A stretch of 64,000 bases of DNA from Chelydra serpentina (GCA_037349315.1 JBAIAC010000033.1:10992001-11056000); one strand, 5' to 3'. Counted from the stretch's first letter, positions 43,858 to 56,125 are shown. The notes: generated by a model from the letters alone, not told the origin. Program-made: numbers and translations.

Positions 43858-44271
43858 TCATAGACTTTAAGGTCAGAAGGGACCATTATGATCATCTAGT
43901 CTGACCTCCTGCACAACGCAGGCCACAGAATCTCACCCACCCACTCCTGTAATAAACCCCCTAGCCTATGTCTGAGCTATTGGAGTCCTCAAATCATGGT
44001 TTAAAGACTTCAGGGTGTAGAGAATTCTCCAGCAAGTGACCCATGCCCTACGCTTCAGAGGAGGACGAAAAAACCCCAGGGCCTCTGCCAATCTGCCCTA
44101 GAGGAAAATTCCTTCTCAACCCCAAATATGGCGATCAGCTAAACCCTGAGCATGTGGGCAAGATTCACCATCCAGACACCCAGGAAAGAATTCTCTGTAG
44201 TAACTCAGATCCCACCCCATCTAACATCCCATCACAGGCCATTGGGCATATTTACCACTAATAGTCAAAGA

Positions 44272-45540
44272 TCAATTAATTGCCAAAATTAGGCTATCCC
44301 ATCCTACCATGCCCTCCATAAACTTATCAAGCTTAGTCTTGAAGCCAGATATATCTTTTGCCCCCACTGCTTCCCTTGGAAGGCTGTTCCAGAACTTCAC
44401 TCCTCTGATGGTTAGAAACCTTCGTCTAATTTCAAGTCTAAACTTCCTGATGGCCAGTTTATATCCATTTGTTGTTGTGTCCACATTAGTACTGAGCTTA
44501 AATAATTCCTCTCCCTCCCTGGTATTTATCCCTCTGATATATTTATAGAGAACAATCCTATGTCCACTCAGCCTTCCTTTGGTTAGGCTTAACAAGCCAA
44601 GCTCTTTGAGTCTCCTTTCATACAACAGGTTTTCCATTCCTCGGATCATCCTAGTAGCCCTTCTCTGTACCTGTTCCAGTTTGAATTCATCCTTCTTAAA
44701 CATGGGAGACCAGAACTGTACACAGTATTCCAGATGAGGTCTCACCAGCGCTTTGTGTAACGGTACTAACACCTTCTTATCTCTACTGGAAATACCTCGC
44801 CTGATGCATCCCAAGACCGCAGTAGCTTTTTTCACGCCCATATCACATTGATGGCTCATAGTCATCCTGTGATCAACCAATACTCCAAGGTCCTTCTCCT
44901 CCTCTGTTGCTTCCAACTGATGCGTCTCCAGCTTATAACCAAAATTCTTGTTGTTAATCCCTATATGCATAACCTTATACTTCTCACTATTAAATTTCAT
45001 CCTATTACTGTTACTCCAGTTTACAAGGTCATCCAGATCTTCCTGTATGATATCCCAGTCCTTCTCTGTATTGGCAATACCTCCCAGCTTTGTGTCATCT
45101 GCAAACTTTATTAGCACACTCCCACTTTTTGTGCCAAGGTCAGTAATAAATAAGATTGGTCCCAAAACTGATCCCTGAGGAACTCCACTAGTAACCTCCC
45201 TCCAGCCTGACAGTTTACCTTTCAGTATCACCCATTGTAGTCTCCCCTTTAACCAGTTCCTTATCCACCTTTCAATCTTCATATTGAGCCCCATCTTTTC
45301 CAATTTAACTAATAATTCTCCATGTGGAACCATATGAAATGCCTTACTGAAATCAAGGTAAATTAGATCCACTTTGTCTAAAAAATCTGTTACCTTCTCA
45401 AAGAAGATTAGGTTGGTTTGGCACGATCTACCTTTTGTAAAACCATGTTGTATTTTGTCCCAATTACCATTGATCGCAATGTCCTTAACTACTTTCTCCT
45501 TCAAATTTTTTCCCAAGACCTTGTATACTACAGATACCAA
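44272..45540 (-). pseudogene. CR1 ORF2 reverse transcriptase and C-terminal domain (422-codon open part)
   Basis: An uninterrupted frame covers most of the RT: QHGFTKGRSCQTNL (fingers), YLDFSKAFHMVPH (motif A, catalytic Asp), SGVPQGSVLGPILF (motif B), and KFADDTKLGG (motif C, the catalytic Asp pair). The CR1 C-terminus follows with EEKDLGVLVD, HLEYCVQFWSP and VKFWNSLP. Between motifs B and C the segment is a few residues short of the usual spacing. The catalytic Asp residues remain, but the frame is disconnected from the N-terminal RT and nuclease by frameshifts, so it cannot make a functional ORF2 protein. Confidence 0.95.
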
Positions 45541-45816
45541 ACTGTAGTTACCTGGATCACTTTTTTTTTTTCCTTCCCTTTTTTAAAAATAGGAACTATG
45601 TTATCAATCCTCCAGTCATGCAGTACAACCCCTGAGTTTACAGATTCATTAAAAATTCTTGCTAATGGGCTTGCAATTTAATGTGCCAGTTCCTTTAATA
45701 TTCTTGGATGAAGATTATCTGCCCCCGCCCCCCCAATTTAGTCCCATTAAACTGTTCGAGTTTGGCTTCTACCTCTGATGTGGTAATATCTACCTCCATA
45801 TCCTCATTCCCATTTG

Positions 45817-46032
45817 TCATCCTACCATTATCCCTAAGCCCCTCATTAGCTCATTAAAGATTGAGGCAAAGTATTTGTTTAGATATTGGGCCATGTCTAG
45901 ATTATCCTTAACTTCCACTCCATCCTCAGTGTTTAAGGGTCCCACTTCTTCTTTCTTTGTTTTCTTCATATTTATATGGCTATAGAACCTTTTACTATTG
46001 TTTTTAATTCCCTTCACAAAGCCAAAAACCAT
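45817..46032 (-). pseudogene. CR1 ORF2 linker/RT N-terminal piece
   Basis: An open piece with FYSHINMKKTKKEEVGPL and YLNKYFASIF is the pre-fingers region of CR1 RT. It is separated from the downstream RT frame by stops and from the nuclease upstream by a frameshift. Confidence 0.88.
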
Positions 46033-46269
46033 GTCGAGTTGGGCCTTTTCTCACTTTATCCCTACATGTTCTGACCTCAATAAGGTAGCTTTCTTTGCTG
46101 ATCCCTCCCATCTTCCACTCCTTGTAGGCTTTCAGCTTTTTCATAATCACCTCTCTGAGATGCTTGCTCATTCAGCTTGGTCTACAACTCTTGCCTATGA
46201 ATTTTTTCCTCCCTTTCTTGGGATGCAGGCTTCTGATAGTTTCTGCAACTTTGACTTGAAGTAATTCCA

Positions 46270-47183
46270 GGCCTCCTCTGCTTTTAGATCCACAAATTCT
46301 TCAGTCCAATCCACTTCCCTAACTAATTTCCTTTAATTTTTTTAATTTAGCCCTTTTGAAATCAAAAAACCTAGTCACAGATCTATTTTTGTTTATCCTT
46401 CCATTTAGTTTGAACTGAATTAGCTCATGATCACTCGAACCAAGGTTGTCCCCTACAACCATTTCTTCGATGAGGTCCTCACTACTCACCAAAACCAAAT
46501 CTAAAATGGCATCCCCTCTTGTTGGTTCAGCAACTACTTGGTAAAGGAATCCATCAGCTATCGCATCCAGGAAAATCTGAGCCCTATTATTATTACTAGC
46601 ACGTGTCCTCCAGTCTATATCTGGGAAGTTAGTCTCCCATGATCACACAATTTCCATTAGTATTTACTTCATTAAAAACATTAAAGAGGTCTCTATCCAT
46701 ATCCAAGTCAGATCTCGGTGGTTTATAGCACACCTGAAGCACTATCCCAGGGGAGGCTCTAGTAGCTTTCTTTCCCAGTGTGATATTTGCCCAGACAGAC
46801 TCTGTCTTATCCATTCCATCACTTCTTATTTCTTTACAGTCTACCTCATCGTTGATATACAATGCTACTCCACCACCTTTGCCTTTATTTCTGTCTTTCC
46901 TAAATGGCACATACCCTTCAATACCTGTACTCCACTCATGACTACTATTCCACCATGTTTCTGTTATCCCTATAATATCTGGTTTCACTTCCTGCACCAG
47001 TAGCTCTAGTTCCTCCATTTTGTTGCCTAGGCTCCTCGCACTGGTGTACAAACATATTAATTTTTGCTGTTTGTCTTTGCTCATGTTCTTTACCCAATTA
47101 GGCACAGACATTCTACCACCAGTATCATCTATTAGACTGGTATCAACACTACCCTTCCTCTTTATGTCCATTCTTCTATCCAC
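46270..47183 (-). pseudogene. CR1 ORF2 apurinic-like endonuclease, frameshifted
   Basis: The N-terminal frame shows YTSARSLGNKMEEL, DIIGITETWW (catalytic Glu) and GKGGGVALYI, stopping after NCVIMGD at 46629. Downstream sequence continues in another frame as NFPDIDW and then LGSSDHELIQF (catalytic SDH). Two bases appear lost from the GDFN motif at about 46628. In the family this nuclease nicks the target for reverse transcription. The region before the first motif also encodes the ORF1/ORF2 junction. Confidence 0.92.
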
Positions 47184-47470
47184 GGCTGTATCCTTTCTTA
47201 CTTCGTTTTCGTCCCTCTCAATGTTAAAATTGTGCGTGGAGATTACCTGGACATCTCCCCCAAATTCCTAGTTTAAAGCTCTTAATCAGTTGTGCCAGCC
47301 TCCATCCTAGAAGTCTATTTCCTTCCCTAATCAGGTGAAGTCCATCCTGAGAGAACAGTCCTCTGTCCATGAATGCCTCCCGGTGGCCATACATCCAAAG
47401 CCCTCCTTATAGCACCACTGCCTGAGCCATCTGTTGATCATCATAATCTTGTCACCTTGATACCTTCCAG

Positions 47471-47818
47471 CTAGAAGCTAGCCATATCATTTGTTTCCAC
47501 ATGAAGGACAATCAGTGGATTCTTTCCCGCTCCCGTTAGGATCCTCTTCAGCCTCAGGTCCACATCCTGTATCTTAGCACCCGGCAGAGAGCATACCCTT
47601 TTGTTCTCTGGATCAGCTCTGGATACAGGCCTGTCTAGTCTTCTCCGTAAGGATTCCCCAATCATGTAGATCTGCCTTTTCCTGGTGATGGTGCGATTCT
47701 CCGGTGTATCCCCTGTTCCCTCTGGCTGCAAGTCCTCTCGATTCCTATTCTCCCTTGCAATCCTCTGCAACCCATCTTGTATCCTCCTGGTGCTCCTGTT
47801 TGGTGGTGTTATCTCCAT
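47471..47818 (-). pseudogene. CR1 ORF1 remnant with esterase-like motifs
   Basis: After a basic N-terminus, IGESLRR occupies the place of the GDS nucleophile box (Asp changed to Glu, Ser kept). It is followed by PGAKIQDVDLRL and LHVETND (usual GTND). This is the SGNH-hydrolase-like ORF1 domain seen in many CR1 elements. The frame ends shortly after and is truncated. Confidence 0.85.
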
Positions 47819-47935
47819 CTTCCCCTCTTCCTATAGGATTAGCTGCTCTTCTCTTCTTCCTTGCCATAGAGTCATTATTTGTTGGCATGTAGCCAACCTG
47901 CAGATGTACATGCAATTTGGCATCACAGGCATTCA

Positions 47936-48939
47936 GTAGACTTTTTGTTACTCATATAGGTGGCTCTGAGATCCATTTAGCCCTTCATGTTGCTCTTCTG
48001 ACACTTCTGACAATTTTGTAATAGATTTGGTTTCACAGTGCTCTTCAGACATTTAATTAGATCAATTATCATTATGTAGGAACATCAAAGAAAGTCATAA
48101 ATCTTCAAAATGTTTTTGTTGTAATTTTATTGCAGTATATGGGGAGTCTGATCAGACAAGTTTTTAAAGAGGAAGAATTTGGAAACTCATCAAGCATATT
48201 GACTAGTTAAACTACTTCATTAACTAATTAACTTAAGCAATATTCTTCAACTAGTCTGTTTCAAAATGCCACGGCCAAGCTCTGAAATGTGCCAGGAAAT
48301 GTGCATAAACTGCCACTGGCTGCTATTCTGTCCATCATTCAGAGTTTGTTCCTTATCATATACAGACTTTTTTTAAAATGAAAAGCAACACACATCACTC
48401 ATTATAGGTAATTTGAATTTCTTTAGGAGCAGACTTGCAGCTGCATTTCAATCAGAATTGACATACTTAAGATTTATCTGACTACCATAATATTGCAGTA
48501 TTAGGTGACCTGAAGTTAACACAGATTTCATGTGCCTTTATCATCTCTTCAGTGGTACCTAAAGTCTACCCCAGATGGGTGCACAAGAAGCTTCTACTTT
48601 CATTCCTGCACAGAGGCTTTTCACTACTCCAGGATGCTCTCTCATGCTGCTCTTCAAAGGGTGTAGCAGGATCTGTTCTGGCTCAAGCACCCCGGCTTGT
48701 CTGATGGTGCTGTGTCTGCATTGGGTACAGGACTTCAGCGAGGGCATCTGCATTTTACAGCTTGGCAACTGCTGCTTTAAATCTTAGTCTGCTGTCTTTA
48801 AATAATTATCTGACCCCCCCCCCCCTTAATTTCCCACTACTCCGAACATTTAGCTAGATAATTTTTAAGCATTCTTTTATTTTTAACATTGATAGCTGAT
48901 GAAAGTATAAAAACACAAAAAATGAATTCAGCCAAGCCT
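47936..48939. other. Unannotated stretch
   Basis: AT-rich, with a 12-C run near 48815. It holds the left neighbour of the 75-bp block. Confidence 0.35.
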
Positions 48940-49018
48940 AATTACGCTAATCCGTGGGGTCGTGGAGGAATGAGAGCCCTCTGTTGTAATAATAAAGCAG
49001 ATCAGGTAAGGGGTAATT
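48940..49018 (+). repeat. 75-bp unknown block, copy 1
   Basis: attacgctaatcc...tctgttgtaataataaagcag...ggtaaggggtaatt shares about 85-90% identity by eye with the reverse complement of 53764-53838. The ends aattac/gtaatt are short inverted pairs. No known family is recognised. Confidence 0.7.
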
Positions 49019-51180
49019 CTGGTTAGGTGTAAGGGATAAGGCCCACAGCAGGGTGTCAGGCTTAGGTGATCAGGAGTGAAGTTCCCTATGAAGGCCAATA
49101 TAGCAATTAGAAACTTTCCTTACAATAAATTCTCTCTCAAAGACAGCTTCTGGGGCCCAGTTCTCCTAGTGCGGGATATGGGTAATTTGCACTGAAATCA
49201 TCCAGGGATGGGCAAATCAGCCCCCCCCGAACTACTGTAGTTGGAAGACAAGGTGGATTCTGGAAACCTGGGAGAGACAGAAGGAGGTTAGTAGAAAATA
49301 TGATGGATAATAGAAACTGAGCAGGAATGGAGTCCAACAATACTGTCTGAAATCTAGCTGAAAACTCCCTAGGCTTTGAGAGACCAAACTCTCAATTTTC
49401 AGTGATTAATTCCAGGTATCGATCAGTGCTTCATTTATGACTTCACCATGAGGAGGTTTTGATCCATGCCATGATTTGGTTGAGGATCAGTGTCTAGGTG
49501 GTTTGGGAGTTCTGTGGCCCCAAAGAAGACTGCTGACAAATATAATTGTCCGATGTTCAGCCCTAGCACTGACCTTGCACACTCATTTTTGTACATAAAG
49601 TTGCCTGCAGTCTCATGTGAATGTACACCCATTTTTAGTCATACAAATAGCTATTCTGTGCATATGTTGAGATGCACTGCTACTCATGCTGTATATGTGT
49701 ACATCAACTGTATGCACAAAAAGGGATTCCCTAAATCGCAGGTTTGCTGAAAATCTGTCTCTGAATGTCTTGAACTTTTAATTTTGGAAGCATTGTGTGA
49801 TTTAGATAATTTACATTAAAAAAAATTTGGTGGTTTGCAATATGCAGAGTAATGAATATTCATTTGACTGAAAACAGAACCCTGGATCCAAAGGTGGGCA
49901 CCTTTTTTAGAATGGCTAGATACTACAGAGGCTGATCTTAGGTGATAGGCAATAGAGAATGGGTGTTTACACCTTGATTAAAAACTTGTAACAAAGCTTG
50001 AGAAGGTTGTCTGAGTAGTGACTGCATGGTGAGACACCTAGATAAATGGCTCCCAAATATGTTTGGTTAGTGCCCCCATTTTTTGATGCATTGGTGCTTG
50101 GGGGAATCTTACTCTCTCTACTGTAGTCGCTGGGTCTAACCGGTCTTTATCCATTCATATTCTCTCTCTCTCTCTCTCTCTGCCTTTGCTACCTCCTTTT
50201 CTTTTTAGAGACTTAATCCTCCTCCTGACTTGTTGTTTTTATTTTCGTTTAGCTGCATTGACTGAAGTAAAGTTACTCCTGATTTACACCACAGTAGCTA
50301 GAGGAGAATCAGGCCTCTTCTACTTACTCTGGTTTTGCTTATTTCTCATTTTGTTTTTCTATTCTCCTCATTACCCCTTCTCCCATTCTCTCAATTCTTT
50401 ATTCCATCTTTTCTCTTACTCCTCCTCTCTCTGCCCCTCCTCCCTCACCTTCCGCCATGCCCTCTGAAGGTGCCCTGTAGGATCAGGACCTCGGTATGCA
50501 TGCATGCTCTCCCTGGCATTCTGCTCCTCCTTGCAAGGATCAAGGAGCATAAGATAATAGTGCTGATTGCCAAACTAAATTAGAAAGAACAAGGTCTACA
50601 ATCTTGGTTAATAGAGTGCATCTGTTAGACTGTTTGTTTTCACTCCAAAGATTTAATGAAAAGTAATTTGACCATGTGGAGCTCCTTTAGTTCCCTTGCA
50701 CCTGTGCAGTGAATGTATCCATGTTAGGTGGCACTGAGTTCTGTTTATCCCTGGTCAAGAGAGAGCTGCTTGTACAAGGAATGTCACTCATGCCGATGAT
50801 CAGAGCAAAACATAATGAGTTCTTGTTTAACAGAGTGGCTCCTTAACAGCAAACTCAATCAAAAATGACTTATGGCAATGTAAAATATATTAAGACTTGT
50901 CAAGTAATATCACTCATTTCCCAAGCTTTAGGTAACAGTTGCAAATTGACTGAGTAATAAAGCTCAAGTGGGCAGACTGGACAGCATCTTTCAGTATGCC
51001 CAAGCATCAGTAAAGTCATTGATGGTCTCTTCTCCCCTGCCCCCCACCCCCAAAGCTACCACATTTACATAAGCTGTGGAGAAGGTGGAAAGATTTATGA
51101 ACAGCAGCCATTCAGGAGTTGTCTGATATGCAGAGGAGGATGAAGTTGGTTGTAATTGCAGGGAATTGGTCTATAGAGAG
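49019..51180. other. Unannotated stretch
   Basis: A (TC)n tract lies at 50160-50181 and a palindromic remnant (gactgaagtaaagttactcct...gaatcaggcc) at 50256-50315. No exon is recognised. Confidence 0.4.
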
Positions 51181-51184
51181 TTGT

Positions 51185-51360
51185 GGCTGCAATACAGGAT
51201 GGGGAGCCAGAAACTCCTGAGTTCTAATCCCATTTCTGATAGTGACTCTGTCAAATGATATCATACATGTGGATGAACTCTCTCTCCTTCAGTTCCCACC
51301 ACCCCTCCCCAAATATTAACCTACCTCACAGGTGTGGTTTGAGGATTAGTTAAGGAGCTA
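51185..51360 (+). mobile_element. MIR-like SINE
   Basis: ggagccagaaactcctgagttctaatccc, the ttctgatagtgactctg region, ttcagttccc and ctacctcacaggtgtggtttgaggatta follow the MIR core-to-tail order. Confidence 0.72.
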
Positions 51361-52154
51361 GATTTTCCCTGACACTTCTGCAACCCCACTAAAATCAATA
51401 GAGTTGCACAGGTGAAACTGAAGAGGAGCGGGGGCTAATATAAGAGTGGGTAGAAGTTTTTTATTTTTTTTATTGGTAAGCATCAGAAGACATTTATTTC
51501 ACCTTATGCACAAACCAATGAAAACATATTTCCATCAATAATCATGGAAATGTACAGACAGGCAAAGTAAGAAAAATGCTGCTTGAAAATTTTAGTTTTG
51601 ATTTAAGAATATTTACTTTGTATATTTTCACGTGTGATGTTGACAGTTTGTGTTTTAACAGTTATAAATCTTTAACTTTTTGAATCTCAACATCTACTGT
51701 CATTAAATAACTGAGCACCCCCTTAATTTTCTGCAACTCTGAACAATTAAATACATAAAACTGGAAAAATATGTTTAAACCCCACGATTTTGCATAACTG
51801 GTCATTTTAAATTGATAAACAAAAAATTGTTAAAAAATAAACATTGATATAACCAACTGAAATTATTAAAAAAATCAGATTCTGCCAGGCCTGCATAAGA
51901 GCTTCCAGAGAAGTGAAGAGAAGCTGACTGTCCAGTAGGAAGATAGGAACCTAGGCACTTAAAACTTCTTCTTTTCTCTGAATGACATCTTTGAGGATAA
52001 AGCTGTAAGTACAAATTGCCTAGCATGGGAAATATCATCAAGTATACCATAAGCATCTAAGACACGTATGACCGAAAGAGTTCCTAGAGGCACACGAGTC
52101 ATGTAGGCTACAGAAGATTCAGGACGTTGGTTTTTCCCTGAGAGGCAGAACAAA
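51361..52154. other. Unannotated stretch
   Basis: AT-rich. No repeat or exon recognised beyond a weak palindromic remnant at 51361-51430. Confidence 0.35.
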
Positions 52155-52611
52155 GAACTTAAGAACAGCCATGCTGGGCCAGACTGATTGGTACATCTAG
52201 CCTAGTATCCCGTCTTCTGACTGTGGCCAATGCCAGGTGCCCCAGAGGGAATCAACAGAACAGGTAATCATCAAGAAATCCATCCCCTGTTGTCCGTTCC
52301 TAGCTTCTGGTAAACAGGGGCTAGGGACACGTCAGAGCATGGGTTTGCATCTCTGCCCATCCTGGCTAATAGTCATTGATGGACCGATCCTTCATGAATT
52401 TATTCCGTTCTTTTTTTTTTTAAACCCTCTTATAATCTTTGCCAGAGGATGTTATGAAGGCTAAGAGTTCCACAGGTTGACTGTGCGTTGTGTGAAGAAA
52501 TACTACTTTTGTTTGTTTTAAACCTGCTGCCTATTAACTTCATTGGGTGACCCCTAGTTATTGTGTTATGAGGAGTAAATAACACTTGCTTATTTACTTT
52601 CACCACATCAG
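52155..52611 (-). mobile_element. CR1 minus strand, first half
   Basis: It starts at the CR1 terminus complement (agaacagccatgctgggcc) and reads through ctgctgcctattaacttcattgggtgacc to ccacatcagtc. There a plus-strand CR1 interrupts it. It resumes at 53319. Confidence 0.85.
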
Positions 52612-53318
52612 TCGGACTGGGAACCAACTGGCTAAGCGGCAGTTCTGCAGAAAAGGACCTGGCGATTACAGTGGATGAGAAGCTAGATATGAGTCAGTGT
52701 GCCCTTGTTGCCAAGAAGGCTAACGGCATATTGGGCTGCATTTGTAGGAGCATTGCCAGCAGATTGAGGGAAGTGATTTCCCGCCTCTATTCAGCACTGG
52801 TGAGGCCACAGCTGGAGTATTGCGCCAGCTTTGGGCCCCCCACTGCAGGATGTGGGCAAATTGGAGAGAGTCCAATGGAGGGCAATGAAAATGATTAGGG
52901 GGCTGGGGCACATGGCTTATGAGGAAAGGCTGAGGGAACTGGGTTTATTTAGTCTGTAGAAGAGAAGAGTGAGGGGGGATTTGATAGACTTCAACTACCT
53001 GAAGCGGGGTTACAAAGAGGATGGAGCTAGGCTGTTCTCAGTGGTGGCAGATGACAGAACAAGAATTAATAGTCTCAAATTGCATTGGGGGAGGTCTAGG
53101 TTAGATATTAGGAAAACTATTTCACTAGGAGAGTGGTGAAGCACTGGAATGGGTTACCTAGGGAGGTGGTGGAATCTCCATCCTTAGAGGTTTTTAAGGT
53201 CAGGCTTGACACAGCCCTGGCTGGGATGATTTAGTTGGGGTTGGTCCTGCTTTGAGCATGGGGCTGGACTAGATGACCTCCTGAGGTCTCTTCCAACCCT
53301 AATCTTCTTCTATGATTT
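52612..53318 (+). mobile_element. 5'-truncated CR1 inserted head-on into an older CR1
   Basis: Plus-strand CR1 ORF2 C-terminus: [39 protein letters not shown], then the 3' end ggactagatgacctcctgaggtctcttccaaccc and tail cttctatgattt. The tail overlaps the target atgattt by microhomology, and there is no clear longer duplication. Several frameshifts are present, with reading frames open only in pieces. Confidence 0.88.
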
Positions 53319-53895
53319 AATAGCTCTGTATCATATCCCCCCCCCTCTTAGTCGTCTCTTTTCCAGGCTGAAAAGTCCCAGTCTTATTAATCTCTCCTCA
53401 TATGGAAGCTGTTCCATATCCCTAATTATTTTTTTCCCCCTTTCTGTATCTTTTCCAATTCCAATATATCTTTTTTTTGAGCTAGGGCAACCACATCTGC
53501 ATGAAGTATTCAAGATGTGGGCGTACCATGGATTTATATAGAGGCAATCGGATATTTTTTGTCTTATTATCTATCTCTTTCTTAATGATTTCCAACATTC
53601 TGTTCACTTTTTTCCCCACTCAGCCGCACATTGAGTGGATGTTTTCGGAGAACTATCCACAAAGACTCCACGATCTTTCTTGAATGGTAACAGCTAATTT
53701 AGACCCCATCATTTATATGTATAGTTGGGATGTTTTCCAGTGTGCATTACTTTGTATTTATCATGTACACCCCTTACCTGATCTGCTTTATTATTACAAC
53801 AGAGGTCTCATTCCTCCACAACCCCACTGCTTAGTGTAATTTGAATTTCATCTGCCATGTGTTGCCCAATCACCCAGATTTGTCAGTATCCACAT
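53319..53895 (-). mobile_element. CR1 minus strand, second half
   Basis: It continues the interrupted copy: agctctgtatcatatccc, then cttagtcgtctcttttccagg, and so on. The 75-bp block at 53764-53838 is a second interruption. Confidence 0.8.
53764..53838 (-). repeat. 75-bp unknown block, copy 2, inserted in CR1
   Basis: The block tgtacaccccttacctgatc...cactgcttagtgta sits between tttgtatttatca and atttgaatttcatctgcc, adjacent in CR1. Its ends TACACC and (other strand) TACACT form a tiny inverted pair. It is the reverse complement of copy 1. Confidence 0.75.
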
Positions 53896-55377
53896 TATTG
53901 TAAAAATATAATACTGCACATTAGGATGTGGTGTTGGAGAAATTTAAAAAGAAGGCAGGTTTGATATGGGGAAAGTTGTCGTTTTTTTTTTTTTTTTTTT
54001 TAATTCTAATCATTCATGAGCATTACAATATAAATTATTCATTTTAGATCTGAGTTGACATAAACTGGCACATCTCCACTGAAGTCAGTGGAACAGTGCT
54101 GATTTATACCAACTGAAATGTACCTATGGTATGGCTGAGGATGTGGCTCAGTAAGTAGGGTGAATGACCAGGTATCTGAGTCATTCAGACCGAATTTGGT
54201 GGTAGGTATGTTGCATTTCAAAATCTATTACATCTGTGCCAGACAGAAAAGGAAACAGTTACACTGATATTTGGAGCTGTTGATGTATCAGCTGCTACCC
54301 AAAACAAGTTTAGCTTTCTTTCTATTTGCAGATGATGTTTGATGGGCCGTTCTTGACTCTCAACACACATGGCCTGGTAGAATCCTCTAGGCAGAGGAAA
54401 CCAGAAGTGGCTCAGGGTATCTTTTTGTAGGAAAGTGAAAAATCAGCTGGGTTTGTAGAGCTAAGGTATTTTTATTAATAAATGTCGAGAAAAGACGTGT
54501 GTAAATCCTGGCAGAGATTACATTCTGTTTGTTGGCATGTAACATCATTTGGTAGCTTTCCAAACTGAAAATAAACAAGAAAAGCCATCCATCAATTTCC
54601 ATGAGCTACCTGTGGTCTACTGCTGAAGGAAGTGAGTTCAGGCCAGTGATCTTAGTTTCAGCTATAGCAATGGATCTGTATAACCTTGACAGTAGTACAG
54701 TTACATGTTGGGGAAACTCTTGCCAAGTGTCAGGTTATAGCCATCCCCAAAGCGTTTCCTTTCTAAACATCAGCACCAATATGATCGCTTGTGTAATGGT
54801 AGAGGCAAACTGCTGTATGTGGTGATAAACTTTGCAATTATCTCGGATTTCAAAGAGAAATCCTATCTTGTGAAAACACTCTTCATCTAGCAAGTGGTGA
54901 AAGGAGAGAATAAGATAAAGACCATTTTCTGTAAGTTATGTATCGGTACTACTGAGCAGTAGATGAGATTAGTATGGATCAAAGAAAGTTAAGGGTGTGG
55001 GAAATTTCTTTTATAGCCACTCATTGTTTGTATATTATACTGGTTCTAGGACTACAATCAGACCTGTTGTCTCTGTCATCTCCTTGCTGTAACATTAGGG
55101 CTTTATCTTATACAACACTGATTTTTCTTAAATGCTCTGAAGTGCAGCCTCTCCTGTATTTTAAAAGGTATTTTTATTATTTGATTTTCACCCAGGAGAG
55201 TGCAGAGAAAACACCGGTTAGAGGAGACTGCCTTCTCTCTATCCTGTCCAGAGCATTTGACATAGAACCTCCCCATCATGAAGGATCTCAAAGTGGTTCA
55301 TAAACTGAAGACGTGAAACACCATTCACAAATCCCCAGAGGATTTCCCGCTCCTTACTCGTTGTTCCTCCCAAGTAA
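53896..55377. other. Unannotated stretch
   Basis: A T-run of about 20 at 53980-54001 resembles a poly(A) end on the minus strand, but no body is recognised. A palindromic remnant (ctgaagtcagtgg...ctgatttatacc) lies at 54060-54120. Confidence 0.4.
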
Positions 55378-55385
55378 AACACAAA

Positions 55386-55949
55386 CAGGGCCAGTGCAAG
55401 GAAGTTTCGCGCCCTAGGCGAAACTTCCTTGCACCAGCCCTGCGCCCCCCCCCAGTGGCAAACCACTCCCTCCCCCCCCCCCCCCCCCCCCCCGGTCCAC
55501 GGCAGCCTCCCCACCCACCCGGGGCTCCGTGGAGGGGTTGGGCTCCGCTCCCGGCCTGTGGCGGGGGTGCTGGGCTCCGCTCCCTGCCCGCCACGGCGGG
55601 GGCGCTGCACTGCGCTCCGACCCCCGGCCGCGCTGGGCTTGGCTTCCCTGCTCCCCCCCGGCTGGGGCGGGGACGCTGGGCTCGGCTTCCCACGCCCCCC
55701 GTGGGCCGAGGTGGAGCTCGGCTCCCTGCCCGCCGGCGGCCCCCCACCAGTCCCCCCCGCGGTGGCCAGCCCCCCCCCCCGCCCGCGGCAGCTCACCTGG
55801 GGCAGGGGCAGCCGCTTCAGGGAAGCTGCACTCTCTGCGGCGTTTTTTCAGTTGCCGCCGGTAGTCTTTCCCGCCCCCCCCGCCCCCCCCCCCAACTGCT
55901 GGCACCCTAGGCGACCACCTAGGGTCACCTAGTGGGTGCGCCGGCCCTG
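55386..55949. mobile_element. Non-autonomous hAT element with perfect 8-bp duplication
   Basis: Ends CAGGGCCAGTGCAAGG and (other strand) CAGGGCCGGCGCACCCACTA are flanked by identical AACACAAA (55378-55385 and 55950-55957). A hairpin caaggaagtttcgc/gcgaaacttccttg lies just inside the left end. The interior is extremely C-rich, including a 22-C run at 55472-55493, which generates long but meaningless open frames on both strands. Confidence 0.95.
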
Positions 55950-55957
55950 AACACAAA

Positions 55958-56113
55958 TTTAATCTTTTAATATATTCAAGTGTCTTGATTAGAAGAGAGA
56001 CTGACACATAATGTGTTTACATAGCTGTAGTTGGTAGTCCCCCTCAAAGTCATAAGCAACCCCTCACCATGATGAAGCTGTCAGAATAACTCCCCTTTCC
56101 TCTTCAGCTCTCC
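55958..56113. other. Short spacer between hAT and PLE
   Basis: No feature recognised. Confidence 0.35.
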
Positions 56114-56125
56114 CCACATCCAAGT

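Larger units (their letters stand above)
43858..47935 (-). mobile_element. Near-full-length CR1 LINE
   Basis: Read on the minus strand, the element runs from a 5' region with an ORF1 remnant (about 47.9-47.4 kb), through an ORF2 with endonuclease and reverse transcriptase (47.2-44.27 kb), to a 3' UTR ending in ggtcccttctgacctt and the terminal tctatgacta near 43858. It is the longest mobile element in the window and explains all local open frames. Frameshifts and stops make it inactive. The 3' ends of several short fragments elsewhere match it. Confidence 0.92.

Noticed and set aside
55239..56007. Open frames of 140-197 codons on both strands
   Set aside because: They lie inside the C-rich hAT element and encode Pro/Gly/Ala low-complexity sequence.
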